The notes below the pieces were generated by a model. That model did no database searches, was not told where the DNA came from, and saw only the letters and a program-made list of their open reading frames with translations. A program made the position numbers and the translations under genes. Source: JBBIQV01 sp964555285 (lineage in GTDB: Bacteria; Nitrospirota; Nitrospiria; Nitrospirales; Nitrospiraceae). From it: a DNA stretch of 64,000 bases. Shown in pieces: positions 33,487 to 40,790 of this stretch (positions within the stretch are counted from its first letter, which is position 1; each line of letters opens with the position of its first letter). The stretch lies in assembly GCA_964555285.1 (NCBI GenBank), contig CAZKRM010000001.1, positions 62,001-126,000 of the forward strand. The letters are read 5' to 3'.

Positions 33487-34784
33487 GCTGGCAACTCCTC
33501 AGTGAGGTGTCGGTGTGCCGGGTCCAATTCCTCGTCTTGCTCTCTGCCTCGTCGAAGGACGGATTGCGGCCGGCCGCCGGCGATCGGCTCCGGACCGGTC
33601 GAGGGGAACACCATCGTGAAGGTCGTTCCCCGGCCGGTCGTGCTCTCGACGTCGATCCGGCCTCGATGGGCTTCGACGATGGCATGCACGATCGCCAATC
33701 CCAACCCGGTGCCGTCATCCTTGGTCGTAAAAAACGGATCGAATATCCTGGAGCGAAGCGGCGCGGGAATTCCCACGCCGGTGTCCGCCACCGAGAGGCG
33801 CAGACTCGGCACGCCGGGCGGCTGTTCATCCGTCGGCACCGCCGAGAGAGTCAGCGCGCCCCCGCCGGGCATGGCGTGCACGCCGTTCAAGATCAAATTG
33901 AGGAGCACTTGCTTCAGTTGCCCGGCGTCACACCAGATTCGCGAGGCGGCGGGATCGACCTGAAGCCGGATGTCGATGCGTGGGCGCGCGATGGCGTGGG
34001 CGGCGAGCGTCAGGGCATCGAGGATCAGCGTTTCCGTCTCGTGCCATTCCGCGTGCGAACAGTCGGGCTTGGTATAGAGCAGGAGATTCGACAGGAGCCG
34101 ATCCATCAACTGGACCGATGCGGAGATGTGTTCCGCATAGCTCCGCAGTCCTGGTTCATGCTTCAAATCACGGCGAAGCATCGAGGCGAACAACTCGATA
34201 CTCCCGAGCGGATTCCGAATTTCGTGCGCGATCCGCCCCACCATTTCCCCCATGGCCGCCAAGCGATTGCGGCGTTGCAAGCGATCCTCGAGTTGCCGGA
34301 CGGCGGTGACGTCCTGGATCAACGTGAGGCCTCCCGTGGGGTGGCCCTCCGCATTCCGCACGGTCCGTTGCGAGAGGGTCACGACCGCACCGGTCCGTGT
34401 GGTGAGGGGATATTCGTCGCCGTCCAAACGGGCCTCTTGGAGGCACGTGGTCAGAGGCCGGCCCACGATCCGGTCGTGCGCGAGCCCAAGGAATTGCTCG
34501 CCGGCTTGGTTACACCGCGTGATCATTCCTTCTTGATCCGTGACGAGAATGCCCGTCGAGAGGGATTCCAGAATGGCCGTCAGGTGCTCGCGCAACTCTT
34601 CATTCGCGCGCAGGTTCCTGCGGAGCGCGTCGTTGCGGTCCGCAAGTTCCAGGTCCAGCCGCTCCAGCCTGGAGGTCAGCGCGCGATAGGAGTGTTGCAG
34701 ACTCGCCGCAGCGTCGTCGAAGCTGCGAAACGCTACGTGCAGCAGGTCGGTATCGGCGGTTGTCGGCACGGAGTACACGCTCAT
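33483..34784 (-). CDS. Flagellar sensor histidine kinase, FleS/FlrB-like
   Basis: A 433-aa soluble kinase with no membrane segment. An N-terminal coiled coil (RALTSRLERLDLELADRNDA) leads to a PAS domain (ESLSTGILVTDQEGMITRCN, about residues 70-180), the phosphoacceptor helix MVGRIAHEIRNPLGSIELFA and an HATPase domain (LKQVLLNLILNGVHAMPGGG, VADTGVGIPAPL, DGTGLGLAIVHAIVEAHRGR). The ATG at 34782-34784 is 4 bp after the TPR gene stop. Cytoplasmic PAS kinases of this layout pair with FleR/FlrC, matching its neighbour. Confidence 0.92.
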   Translation of the reverse strand: MSVYSVPTTADTDLLHVAFRSFDDAAASLQHSYRALTSRLERLDLELADRNDALRRNLRANEELREHLTAILESLSTGILVTDQEGMITRCNQAGEQFLGLAHDRIVGRPLTTCLQEARLDGDEYPLTTRTGAVVTLSQRTVRNAEGHPTGGLTLIQDVTAVRQLEDRLQRRNRLAAMGEMVGRIAHEIRNPLGSIELFASMLRRDLKHEPGLRSYAEHISASVQLMDRLLSNLLLYTKPDCSHAEWHETETLILDALTLAAHAIARPRIDIRLQVDPAASRIWCDAGQLKQVLLNLILNGVHAMPGGGALTLSAVPTDEQPPGVPSLRLSVADTGVGIPAPLRSRIFDPFFTTKDDGTGLGLAIVHAIVEAHRGRIDVESTTGRGTTFTMVFPSTGPEPIAGGRPQSVLRRGREQDEELDPAHRHLTEELPA

Positions 34785-34788
34785 CGCA

Positions 34789-36945
34789 TCATTCTCCTTC
34801 CTTTTCGTTGGTCGCGCGGAGACTCGTTTGAAAGGCGGCGGTCGCGCGAAGCAGGAGCGGATCGCCGGACCCGGCACCAGGCATCAGCACGGCCCGCGCT
34901 GGCCCGAACTGTTTCTGGGAGGCAAGATTCCGGACGATTTGCAGGCGTGCCCATTCGGCCTGTTCCGGTTCGGGGCGGGAAGCCAGCACGCGCTGGTAGA
35001 GTTCCAGGGCGCGTTGGTGTTTCTTGGCCGTGGTCAGGAGATCCGCGAACATGAGGAGGTCGCTTGGGGCCTGCAACAGTTTGTGACGTGCCCCCTCCTC
35101 GAATGCCGCCACCGCTTCCTCGGATTTCCTGTCTCCTGCCAATGTTCTCGCCAGCGTCAGGTGCATCCAACCTCGTTCCGGATCGCGCTGGTGCAACTGA
35201 ATCCATTGCCGCATAAGCCTGACGGCGCCTGGCCGGTCTCCCTGATGGAGCATGGCAGTCGTCAACTGACGCGAGACGAGCGTGGAGTAGGGGCTCAGGG
35301 GATATTGGAGGCGGAAACGCTCGAAGACTTTCCGAGCCGCCACGGGATCCTGTTGGTCCAGATAGCTTTGGCCAAGACCGATCAGGGCCAGCTCGTGGAA
35401 CGCCGTCGCCTGTCTGTCGCGCACCAGGGTGTGATACAGATGGGCGGCTTCGATCGAGAAACCCAGGCGGCGATGCGTATCGGCAACCTGCAGCAAGAGA
35501 CCTGTCCCCGCGAAATATTGTTCTGGGGCTTGCCCATGACGATGGAATATCGTGATGACGCCGACATCATCCTGGGCGTTGAGCGCCGCTTCCAGCCAGG
35601 GCTTCAGAATCGCGGCCAGGCGGAGTCCGGCTGCGCGAGGCCACGGATCGTGCTCGACCTTGCCGGCCCGTCGCGTGACGGCCTGATAAACCTGCGTGGC
35701 GCCGGTCCAATCGCCGCGCCACTCGTGGTGCTCCGCGAGATGGAACAGCGCTTCGCTGCCGAGGACCTCTCCCTCGTGTTCGGTGGCGATGGCGGTATAC
35801 CGGCGCACAAGTTCGGATGGTTCCATGTAGGAGGCGGTGGCCCCGCGAATCATCCCCTCGACCTTGATCCGCAAGAGGTCCTCCCCGGCCGAGACGGCGA
35901 CTTGCTGTTCGATCTGCGCCAGCCGCATGCGAGCGACCGCCTCGGCCGGCGAGCCTGCGTACTGCGACTGGACGGCGACGTAAAACAGCACTGCGTGATT
36001 CCGCAACCCCAGCTGCCGGCAACTGTCGCCGAGTCGGACGAGTGCGCTGCCGGCGTCCTGGTGCGAGGGATAGAGGTTGTAGAGGAGGGTATAGATCTCG
36101 CGGGCCTGCTGCAGCCGATTGGTTTCAAAAAGGACATCGCCGTATTGCTGCAACGCGTCGGGATGTGTCCTGAGGAGATCCGGCCAGCGCCGATGCAGGA
36201 TGTCGAACAGCGGCTGCGCGTCCCGCTTGCGGTGCTGGGCATACAGGGCGCCGGCGAGGCCCAGCGTCGCCCGCATGAGGAGACGATCGTCGGTGGCGCG
36301 TTTTCTGATCGCTTCGAAGGTCTGTTCCGCTTCCGTCCATTTCCGCAACGCCATGAGGGTGAATCCTAATCCCACCATGGCCCGGTCGGCATCGTGACGA
36401 GACAGGGCATGCGAGAGGGCGTGTTCATAGGCGACTTTGGCTTCGTGGAACCATCTCATTTCGGCATAGAGATCGCCGATCCGCCATTGCGCGCGGGAGC
36501 TATTCGTGTCGTTGGGGTAGGCTCGGATGAGGTCACGGTACTGTGTAATGGCCTCTGTCCGTCCACGGCCGGCCGGCTGCTCCAACATCGTCAGCTCAGC
36601 CAAGAAGGCCACGGTCGTCGGGGTCAGTGTACTTTGCGGGTAGAGTTTGGCGAGCGCGTCGAAGCCTGCGCGGGCTGTTGCGTACTGTCCGCGTCTGAAT
36701 GCGGCAAGCGCCTCCTGAAACTGCAATGCATCCTGCCCCTGTAGGGTTGGGTCATAGCGCGGCCCATCATCGGGCAACGCGGACTGAAAGGGTAAGGGTG
36801 TCTGTGTAGGACGTACGGGTGAGGCGTTCATGGGCGATGGGGCCGCCGACGGTAGGGACATCTCCTCCGCACCGGCAAGATGGAGCGGGACGACCTGCAT
36901 GAGCAGGCTCGCCAGCAACCAATTGATGAATGTCGCGATTCGCAT
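34789..36945 (-). CDS. Secreted TPR-repeat protein heading the FleS/FleR-like operon
   Basis: A 718-aa protein with a signal peptide (FINWLLASLLMQVVPLHLAG) and many TPR-like helical pairs (ALQFQEALAAFRRGQYATAR, AQWRIGDLYAEMRWFHEAKV, LIGLGQSYLDQQDPVAARKV) to the end. It should act in the periplasm as a scaffold. The start is ATG 36943-36945; a GTG 2 codons upstream is also possible. It ends 4 bp before the kinase gene and begins about 20 bp from a sigma-54 site, so it shares that operon. TPR genes are not part of the classical fleSR or flrBC operons. The role is unknown; sensing or assembly of flagellar envelope parts is a guess. Confidence 0.8.
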   Translation of the reverse strand: MRIATFINWLLASLLMQVVPLHLAGAEEMSLPSAAPSPMNASPVRPTQTPLPFQSALPDDGPRYDPTLQGQDALQFQEALAAFRRGQYATARAGFDALAKLYPQSTLTPTTVAFLAELTMLEQPAGRGRTEAITQYRDLIRAYPNDTNSSRAQWRIGDLYAEMRWFHEAKVAYEHALSHALSRHDADRAMVGLGFTLMALRKWTEAEQTFEAIRKRATDDRLLMRATLGLAGALYAQHRKRDAQPLFDILHRRWPDLLRTHPDALQQYGDVLFETNRLQQAREIYTLLYNLYPSHQDAGSALVRLGDSCRQLGLRNHAVLFYVAVQSQYAGSPAEAVARMRLAQIEQQVAVSAGEDLLRIKVEGMIRGATASYMEPSELVRRYTAIATEHEGEVLGSEALFHLAEHHEWRGDWTGATQVYQAVTRRAGKVEHDPWPRAAGLRLAAILKPWLEAALNAQDDVGVITIFHRHGQAPEQYFAGTGLLLQVADTHRRLGFSIEAAHLYHTLVRDRQATAFHELALIGLGQSYLDQQDPVAARKVFERFRLQYPLSPYSTLVSRQLTTAMLHQGDRPGAVRLMRQWIQLHQRDPERGWMHLTLARTLAGDRKSEEAVAAFEEGARHKLLQAPSDLLMFADLLTTAKKHQRALELYQRVLASRPEPEQAEWARLQIVRNLASQKQFGPARAVLMPGAGSGDPLLLRATAAFQTSLRATNEKEGE

Positions 36946-36962
36946 GGGCACGTAAATGGGTC

Positions 36963-36978
36963 AGCAAGTTCCATGCCC
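36963..36978 (-). promoter_or_regulatory. Candidate sigma-54 promoter for the TPR-FleS-FleR operon
   Basis: The minus strand reads GGGCATGGAACTTGCT. Invariant GG and GC are present at the right spacing; the -12 box TTGCT is perfect and the -24 box differs at two positions. It lies just upstream of the TPR gene and has two enhancer-like palindromes 73-132 bp further upstream. Confidence 0.6.
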
Positions 36979-37050
36979 CTTCCGGATACATGAAAATGCT
37001 CTGCACGCGGGGGAAAATGAGACGGCGCGGGCTGCAGCGGTATGCCGAGC

Positions 37051-37095
37051 GTCAAACGTTCGACGCGCAGCCGATGCGCCGGTCAAACGATTGAC
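37051..37095. promoter_or_regulatory. Paired enhancer-like palindromes upstream of the TPR-FleS-FleR operon
   Basis: GTCAAACGATTGAC (37082-37095) has perfect GTCAA/TTGAC half-sites and GTCAAACGTTCGAC (37051-37064) differs by one base in one half. Their centres are 31 bp apart, about three helical turns, so they face the same side of the DNA. They lie in the gap between the master-regulator gene and the sigma-54 site it would activate. The form resembles the FleQ box of Pseudomonas; binding here is inferred. Confidence 0.6.
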
Positions 37096-37124
37096 GGAGA
37101 TGAAGGAAGAAGACCGGTGGTCTG

Positions 37125-38537
37125 TTACTGCTGGATGGGATAGCCGTGGGCCTTCGGGGTAAACCCTTTGCGCTTCAATTTCTCGACCAACGTGGTGCGG
37201 TTCAACTGGAGCAATTGGGCGGCTTTGCTGGTAATCCCGTTAGCCTGACGGAGCGCTTCCACAATGAGGCGGTTCTCGAACTGCTCGATCTCATTCGTCA
37301 GATTCACGCCCTGGTCGCTGAAGCGAATGAATTGTTCTTTGACATCTTCGGTCGCCGGCGCGCGATAAAGGAGGCGTTCCGGGAGATCGGAGGCACCGAT
37401 GGAGCCGGTTTTTTTGAGGACGACAAGGCGCTCGATCATGTTCTCCAGCTCGCGGATATTTCCAGGCCAGGCGTACTCCATGAAGTGCGTCATCGCGCCG
37501 GCGTCGATACTCTCGATACTCGTTTGCTTGGAGCGATTGAATTGCGCCAGGAAATGGTTCGCCAGAAGCGGGATATCGCTCCGCCGCTCCCTGAGCGGGG
37601 GAATCGTGATGGGGATCACGTTCAGGCGGTAATACAGGTCCTGCCGGAAACGCTTCTCCTGTACGGCCACCTCCAGGTCTTGATTTGTGGCGGCAATGAT
37701 CCGGACATCGACATTAATCGTCCGCGTTCCCCCCACCCGCTCGAACGATCGCTCTTGCAGCACGCGCAACAGTTTCACTTGTAACGCGAGGCTCAGCTCG
37801 CCGATTTCATCGAGAAAGATCGTGCCGCCGTGCGCCATCTCGAACCGGCCTATGCGGATGTGGGCCGCGCCCGTGAAGGCGCCCTTCTCGTGCCCGAACA
37901 ACTCGGATTCAAGCAGGTTCTCGGGAATCGCCCCGCAGTTGACGGGAACCAATGGGCGATCCTTGCGAAAGCTGTTGAAGTGCAGCATCCGCGCGATCAG
38001 TTCCTTGCCGGTCCCACTCTCTCCCTGGATCAACACGGTACTGTCGCTGTCGGCGACCTTCTCGACGAATTCGAGGACGCGCTTCATCGGTTCGCTGGTG
38101 CCGACTAACTGTTCCAGCCGGTATTGATCGCGGACGGCTTTCCGCAAGAGATGATTTTCCTGGCGGAGGCGCTGCACCTCCAGTGCCTTGTTGACGATGA
38201 CGGCGACCGTCTCCGGCTCAAACGGTTTCGTGATGAAATCGAACGCACCGGCCTTCATGGCCCGGACCGCATAGTCGATCGTGCCGTACCCGGTCATCAC
38301 GATCGTGACGATTTTCGAATCGAGGCGGGACACGCGGTCGAGAATCTCGAACCCATCCATCTTGGGAAGTTGCAGATCGGTCACGACCACCTGGATCGGC
38401 GTCTCCTTAACCGTCTGGATAGCGCTGGGGCCATCGGAGACCACGGACACCTGGTGGCCATCGTTCGTGAGGGTGTCGAGCAAGACTTCACGGACAGCAG
38501 GGTCATCGTCGACCACCAGCACATGGGACTGGCTCAT
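37125..38537 (-). CDS. NtrC-family sigma-54 activator, probable flagellar master regulator
   Basis: A 470-aa activator. The receiver domain has phosphoacceptor Asp54 (VVVTDLQLPKMDG), with Thr and Lys in MTGYGT and FITKPF. The AAA+ domain has Walker A GESGTGKE, an intact GAFTGA and Walker B TIFLDEIGELSL. The C-terminal helix-turn-helix is QANGITSKAAQLLQLNRTTL followed by VEKLKRKGF. The GITSKAAQLLQLNRTTLVEK type of ending is shared with FleQ/FlrA, but those have degenerate receivers while this one is complete. No kinase gene is adjacent. Position upstream of the enhancer-like sites and the TPR-FleS-FleR operon makes it the likely top regulator, opposed by FlhG. Confidence 0.85.
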   Translation of the reverse strand: MSQSHVLVVDDDPAVREVLLDTLTNDGHQVSVVSDGPSAIQTVKETPIQVVVTDLQLPKMDGFEILDRVSRLDSKIVTIVMTGYGTIDYAVRAMKAGAFDFITKPFEPETVAVIVNKALEVQRLRQENHLLRKAVRDQYRLEQLVGTSEPMKRVLEFVEKVADSDSTVLIQGESGTGKELIARMLHFNSFRKDRPLVPVNCGAIPENLLESELFGHEKGAFTGAAHIRIGRFEMAHGGTIFLDEIGELSLALQVKLLRVLQERSFERVGGTRTINVDVRIIAATNQDLEVAVQEKRFRQDLYYRLNVIPITIPPLRERRSDIPLLANHFLAQFNRSKQTSIESIDAGAMTHFMEYAWPGNIRELENMIERLVVLKKTGSIGASDLPERLLYRAPATEDVKEQFIRFSDQGVNLTNEIEQFENRLIVEALRQANGITSKAAQLLQLNRTTLVEKLKRKGFTPKAHGYPIQQ

Positions 38538-38644
38538 GATCCTCCTCCCCGCTCGCGCACACCGCCGTCACGCATCGGTCCACTTGTCGCCGGTCAGCAC
38601 CCTGACGGAGCTTAATATAGTATCCGATGCTTATTCAAGCAGGT

Positions 38645-38710
38645 GGGTCTGTGGAAGCAACCAGACCCCCGGCAGCCGGCCGAAAGCCGGTTACCCTACC
38701 GATGTGCCGG
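38645..38710. other. Structured intergenic region (unassigned RNA-like hairpins)
   Basis: Two adjoining structures: GGGTCTG (38645-38651) pairs with CAGACCC (38662-38668), and CCGGCA (38669-38674) pairs with TGCCGG (38705-38710) enclosing a further stem CCGGC/GCCGG around the loop CGAAA (38676-38690). The block lies 108-173 bp upstream of the master-regulator ATG (minus) and upstream of tRNA-Thr (plus). It resembles no riboswitch class that I can name; the c-di-GMP-I core was looked for and is not there. Confidence 0.45.
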
Positions 38711-38739
38711 CCTCTCCCGCCTCTGCCGCTGTCTGTAGC

Positions 38740-38768
38740 TTGACAGATCGGGAGGCCACTGCTAGTTT
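38740..38768 (+). promoter_or_regulatory. Probable sigma-70 promoter of tRNA-Thr
   Basis: A perfect -35 box TTGACA (38740-38745), 17-bp spacer and a weaker -10 box TAGTTT (38763-38768) lie about 60 bp upstream of the tRNA. Confidence 0.55.
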
Positions 38769-38827
38769 CTCGCTGCCCTCTGTTTTCTCATGCGTCTCGC
38801 GCGTTCAGACGCGGCCGATCATCTCGG

Positions 38828-38903
38828 GCTGGCGTAGCTCAATCGGCAGAGCAGCGGTTTTGTAAACCGCAGGTTGGAGGTTCGATTCCTCTCGCCAGCT
38901 CCA
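38828..38903 (+). tRNA. tRNA-Thr (anticodon UGU)
   Basis: A complete 76-nt cloverleaf with encoded CCA end. The acceptor stem GCTGGCG/CGCCAGC is perfect; the anticodon stem GCGGT/ACCGC encloses the loop TTTGTAA, giving anticodon TGT; the T arm contains GGTTCGATTCC. It reads threonine ACA codons. Confidence 0.97.
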
Positions 38904-39248
38904 CACCGCGCTTGCGCGACCCGGAGGCAATATCATTGTTCTTGCTGACGGGATGAACTCCTCACGTTGTATTTGCTTCTGCTTGACCCGACCACTGGCC
39001 TCTTTATCGCTTTATCGTAATCAAGGCCAGCGGATACACACCACCAGCGTTCCTTTCCCTGCTGCCAAGCTTGCGCGACCCGTGATGCAGCGCGAAACGC
39101 TGCATTTGCAAGCAATTTGTCGGCTTTCTGCTAGACTGAGCGAGACTATTCAGCGGGGTTCCCTCAACACGCGATCGGTAGGGACTCGCGTGTGTGCGGC
39201 CCCAGTGGAACCCATGCTCCGTGCCCCTCACCTTCTGGAAACGCTCCG
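38904..39248. other. Intergenic region between tRNA-Thr and the HD-GYP gene
   Basis: No gene was recognised. The 14-mer GCTTGCGCGACCCG occurs twice, at 38910-38923 (7 bp past the tRNA) and 39068-39081, in direct orientation. An extended -10-like TGCTAGACT near 39128-39136 may belong to the promoter of the HD-GYP gene, but no good -35 box is seen. Confidence 0.4.
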
Positions 39249-40748
39249 ATGAACGATCATGCACTGAGAAAGTTCCAGGAAATCAGCGCACTGCTGAATT
39301 CCAGCCTCGACCAAGCTGAAATCAGAAAACGAGCCATCGATGCCGCCACCGTGTTGGTGGAGGCTGACGCCGGCTCTCTCTTGCTCTTGGATGAGCCGGC
39401 GGGAGAACTGTATTTCGAGGTCGCCTTAGGTGACAAGGGAGAAGAAGTCCGCCAGTTTCGTCTCAAACTGGGCGAAGGGATTGCGGGATACGTGGCGCAA
39501 ACCGGAGAGCCCATCATCGTCAACGATGTCCAGCGCGACCCGCGCTTCTGGCGCAAAGGAGATAGCAACAGCGGGTTTGTCACCCGCAATATGGTCTGTG
39601 TGCCGGTCAAGGCCCATGACAAACTCCTCGGCGTGCTGCAGGCCATCAACCGGAAGAACGGCGGTCTCTTCGGAGAAGAAGACTTGCAGAATTTCGTGGC
39701 GCTCGGCCATCAAGTCGGGATCGCGATCGACAATGCCAACTTGTATGAAGAGATCAACCGCCTGTTCGAGGGATTTATTTCCGCCAGCGTGCAGGCGATC
39801 GAAAGTCGCGATCCGACAACCAGCGGTCACAGCAATCGTGTGGCCCTCCTGACCTGCCGGCTCGCCCAGGTAGTCGATTGTGTGGATTGGGGGCCGTATG
39901 CCGCCGTGAAGTTCGATTCGGATCAAATGAAGGAAATCCGCTATGCGGCCGTGCTGCATGACTTCGGAAAGGTGGGCGTCAGGGAGCAAGTCCTGGTCAA
40001 GGAGCTGAAGCTCTACCCGGGCGACGTCGCGCTGCTGAAAGCGCGGTTCGACTTCATCAAACGAACCCTCGAAGTGAGGACGCTGCGGCACAAGGTGGAG
40101 ATTCTTCAATCCAGGGACCGTGCGGACGCGACCGTGAAACTAGAAGAGCTGGATCACGAGCTCGCCCGCGGGATGAAGGACATGGATCAAATGTATGCTT
40201 TTCTGATGGCCTGTAACCGGCCGAATGCCTTGCCGGCAGGAGGGGTTGAGCTGCTCCATGAGATTGCCCGATTGCGCTATGACTCGTTCGAGGGCTCTGC
40301 ACCCTATCTGACGACGGAAGAAGTGACCGCGCTTTCAATTCCGGAAGGCACGCTCACACCCGATGAAAGGCTTGAAATAGAAAGCCACGTCTCGCACACC
40401 TTCGACTTCCTGTCCAAAATTCCGTGGACCAAGTCCCTGCAACATGTGCCCATGATTGCCTCGTACCATCATGAGAAGCTCGATGGATCGGGGTATCCGT
40501 GGCGAACCACCGGCGACGAGATCCCCGTTCAGGCTCGCATGATGACGATCACCGATATCTACGACGCGCTCACGGCGTCGGATCGTCCCTATAAAGCTGC
40601 CGTGCCGGTTGGAAAAGCGCTGGAAATTCTGGAAGAGAAGGCCGGGCAGGGCAAAATCGATGCACATCTGTTTGAGTTGTTCGTCGAGGCGAAAGTGTAT
40701 CAGCTCGTCCAGCAGTTTCCTCGCGCGGGCAGAAGTTACGCCGCATGA
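39249..40748 (+). CDS. GAF and HD-GYP domain protein, putative c-di-GMP phosphodiesterase
   Basis: A 499-aa soluble protein. The GAF domain (about residues 20-170) includes ADAGSLLLLDEPAGELYFEV and RNMVCVPVKAHDKLLGVLQA. The HD-GYP part begins IESRDPTTSGHSNRVALLTC, has the metal-binding LHDFGKVG (about residues 236-243) and the GYP segment HHEKLDGSGYPWRTTGDEIP (about 408-427), then ITDIYDALTASDRPYK. Key metal and GYP residues are present, so hydrolysis of cyclic di-GMP is likely. About 120 residues rich in coiled coil separate the HD and GYP segments, which is unusual. It is transcribed toward the cyclase gene. The ATG at 39249 is preferred to an earlier frame start. Confidence 0.87.
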   Translation: MNDHALRKFQEISALLNSSLDQAEIRKRAIDAATVLVEADAGSLLLLDEPAGELYFEVALGDKGEEVRQFRLKLGEGIAGYVAQTGEPIIVNDVQRDPRFWRKGDSNSGFVTRNMVCVPVKAHDKLLGVLQAINRKNGGLFGEEDLQNFVALGHQVGIAIDNANLYEEINRLFEGFISASVQAIESRDPTTSGHSNRVALLTCRLAQVVDCVDWGPYAAVKFDSDQMKEIRYAAVLHDFGKVGVREQVLVKELKLYPGDVALLKARFDFIKRTLEVRTLRHKVEILQSRDRADATVKLEELDHELARGMKDMDQMYAFLMACNRPNALPAGGVELLHEIARLRYDSFEGSAPYLTTEEVTALSIPEGTLTPDERLEIESHVSHTFDFLSKIPWTKSLQHVPMIASYHHEKLDGSGYPWRTTGDEIPVQARMMTITDIYDALTASDRPYKAAVPVGKALEILEEKAGQGKIDAHLFELFVEAKVYQLVQQFPRAGRSYAA

Positions 40749-40790
40749 ACGCGTCCTTTCGTGTGACGGGGTCTCAAGCTTGCTCATGGG

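Noticed and set aside
38645..38710. c-di-GMP-I or cobalamin riboswitch
   Set aside because: The conserved cores of these classes are not found on either strand, although some short segments look similar.
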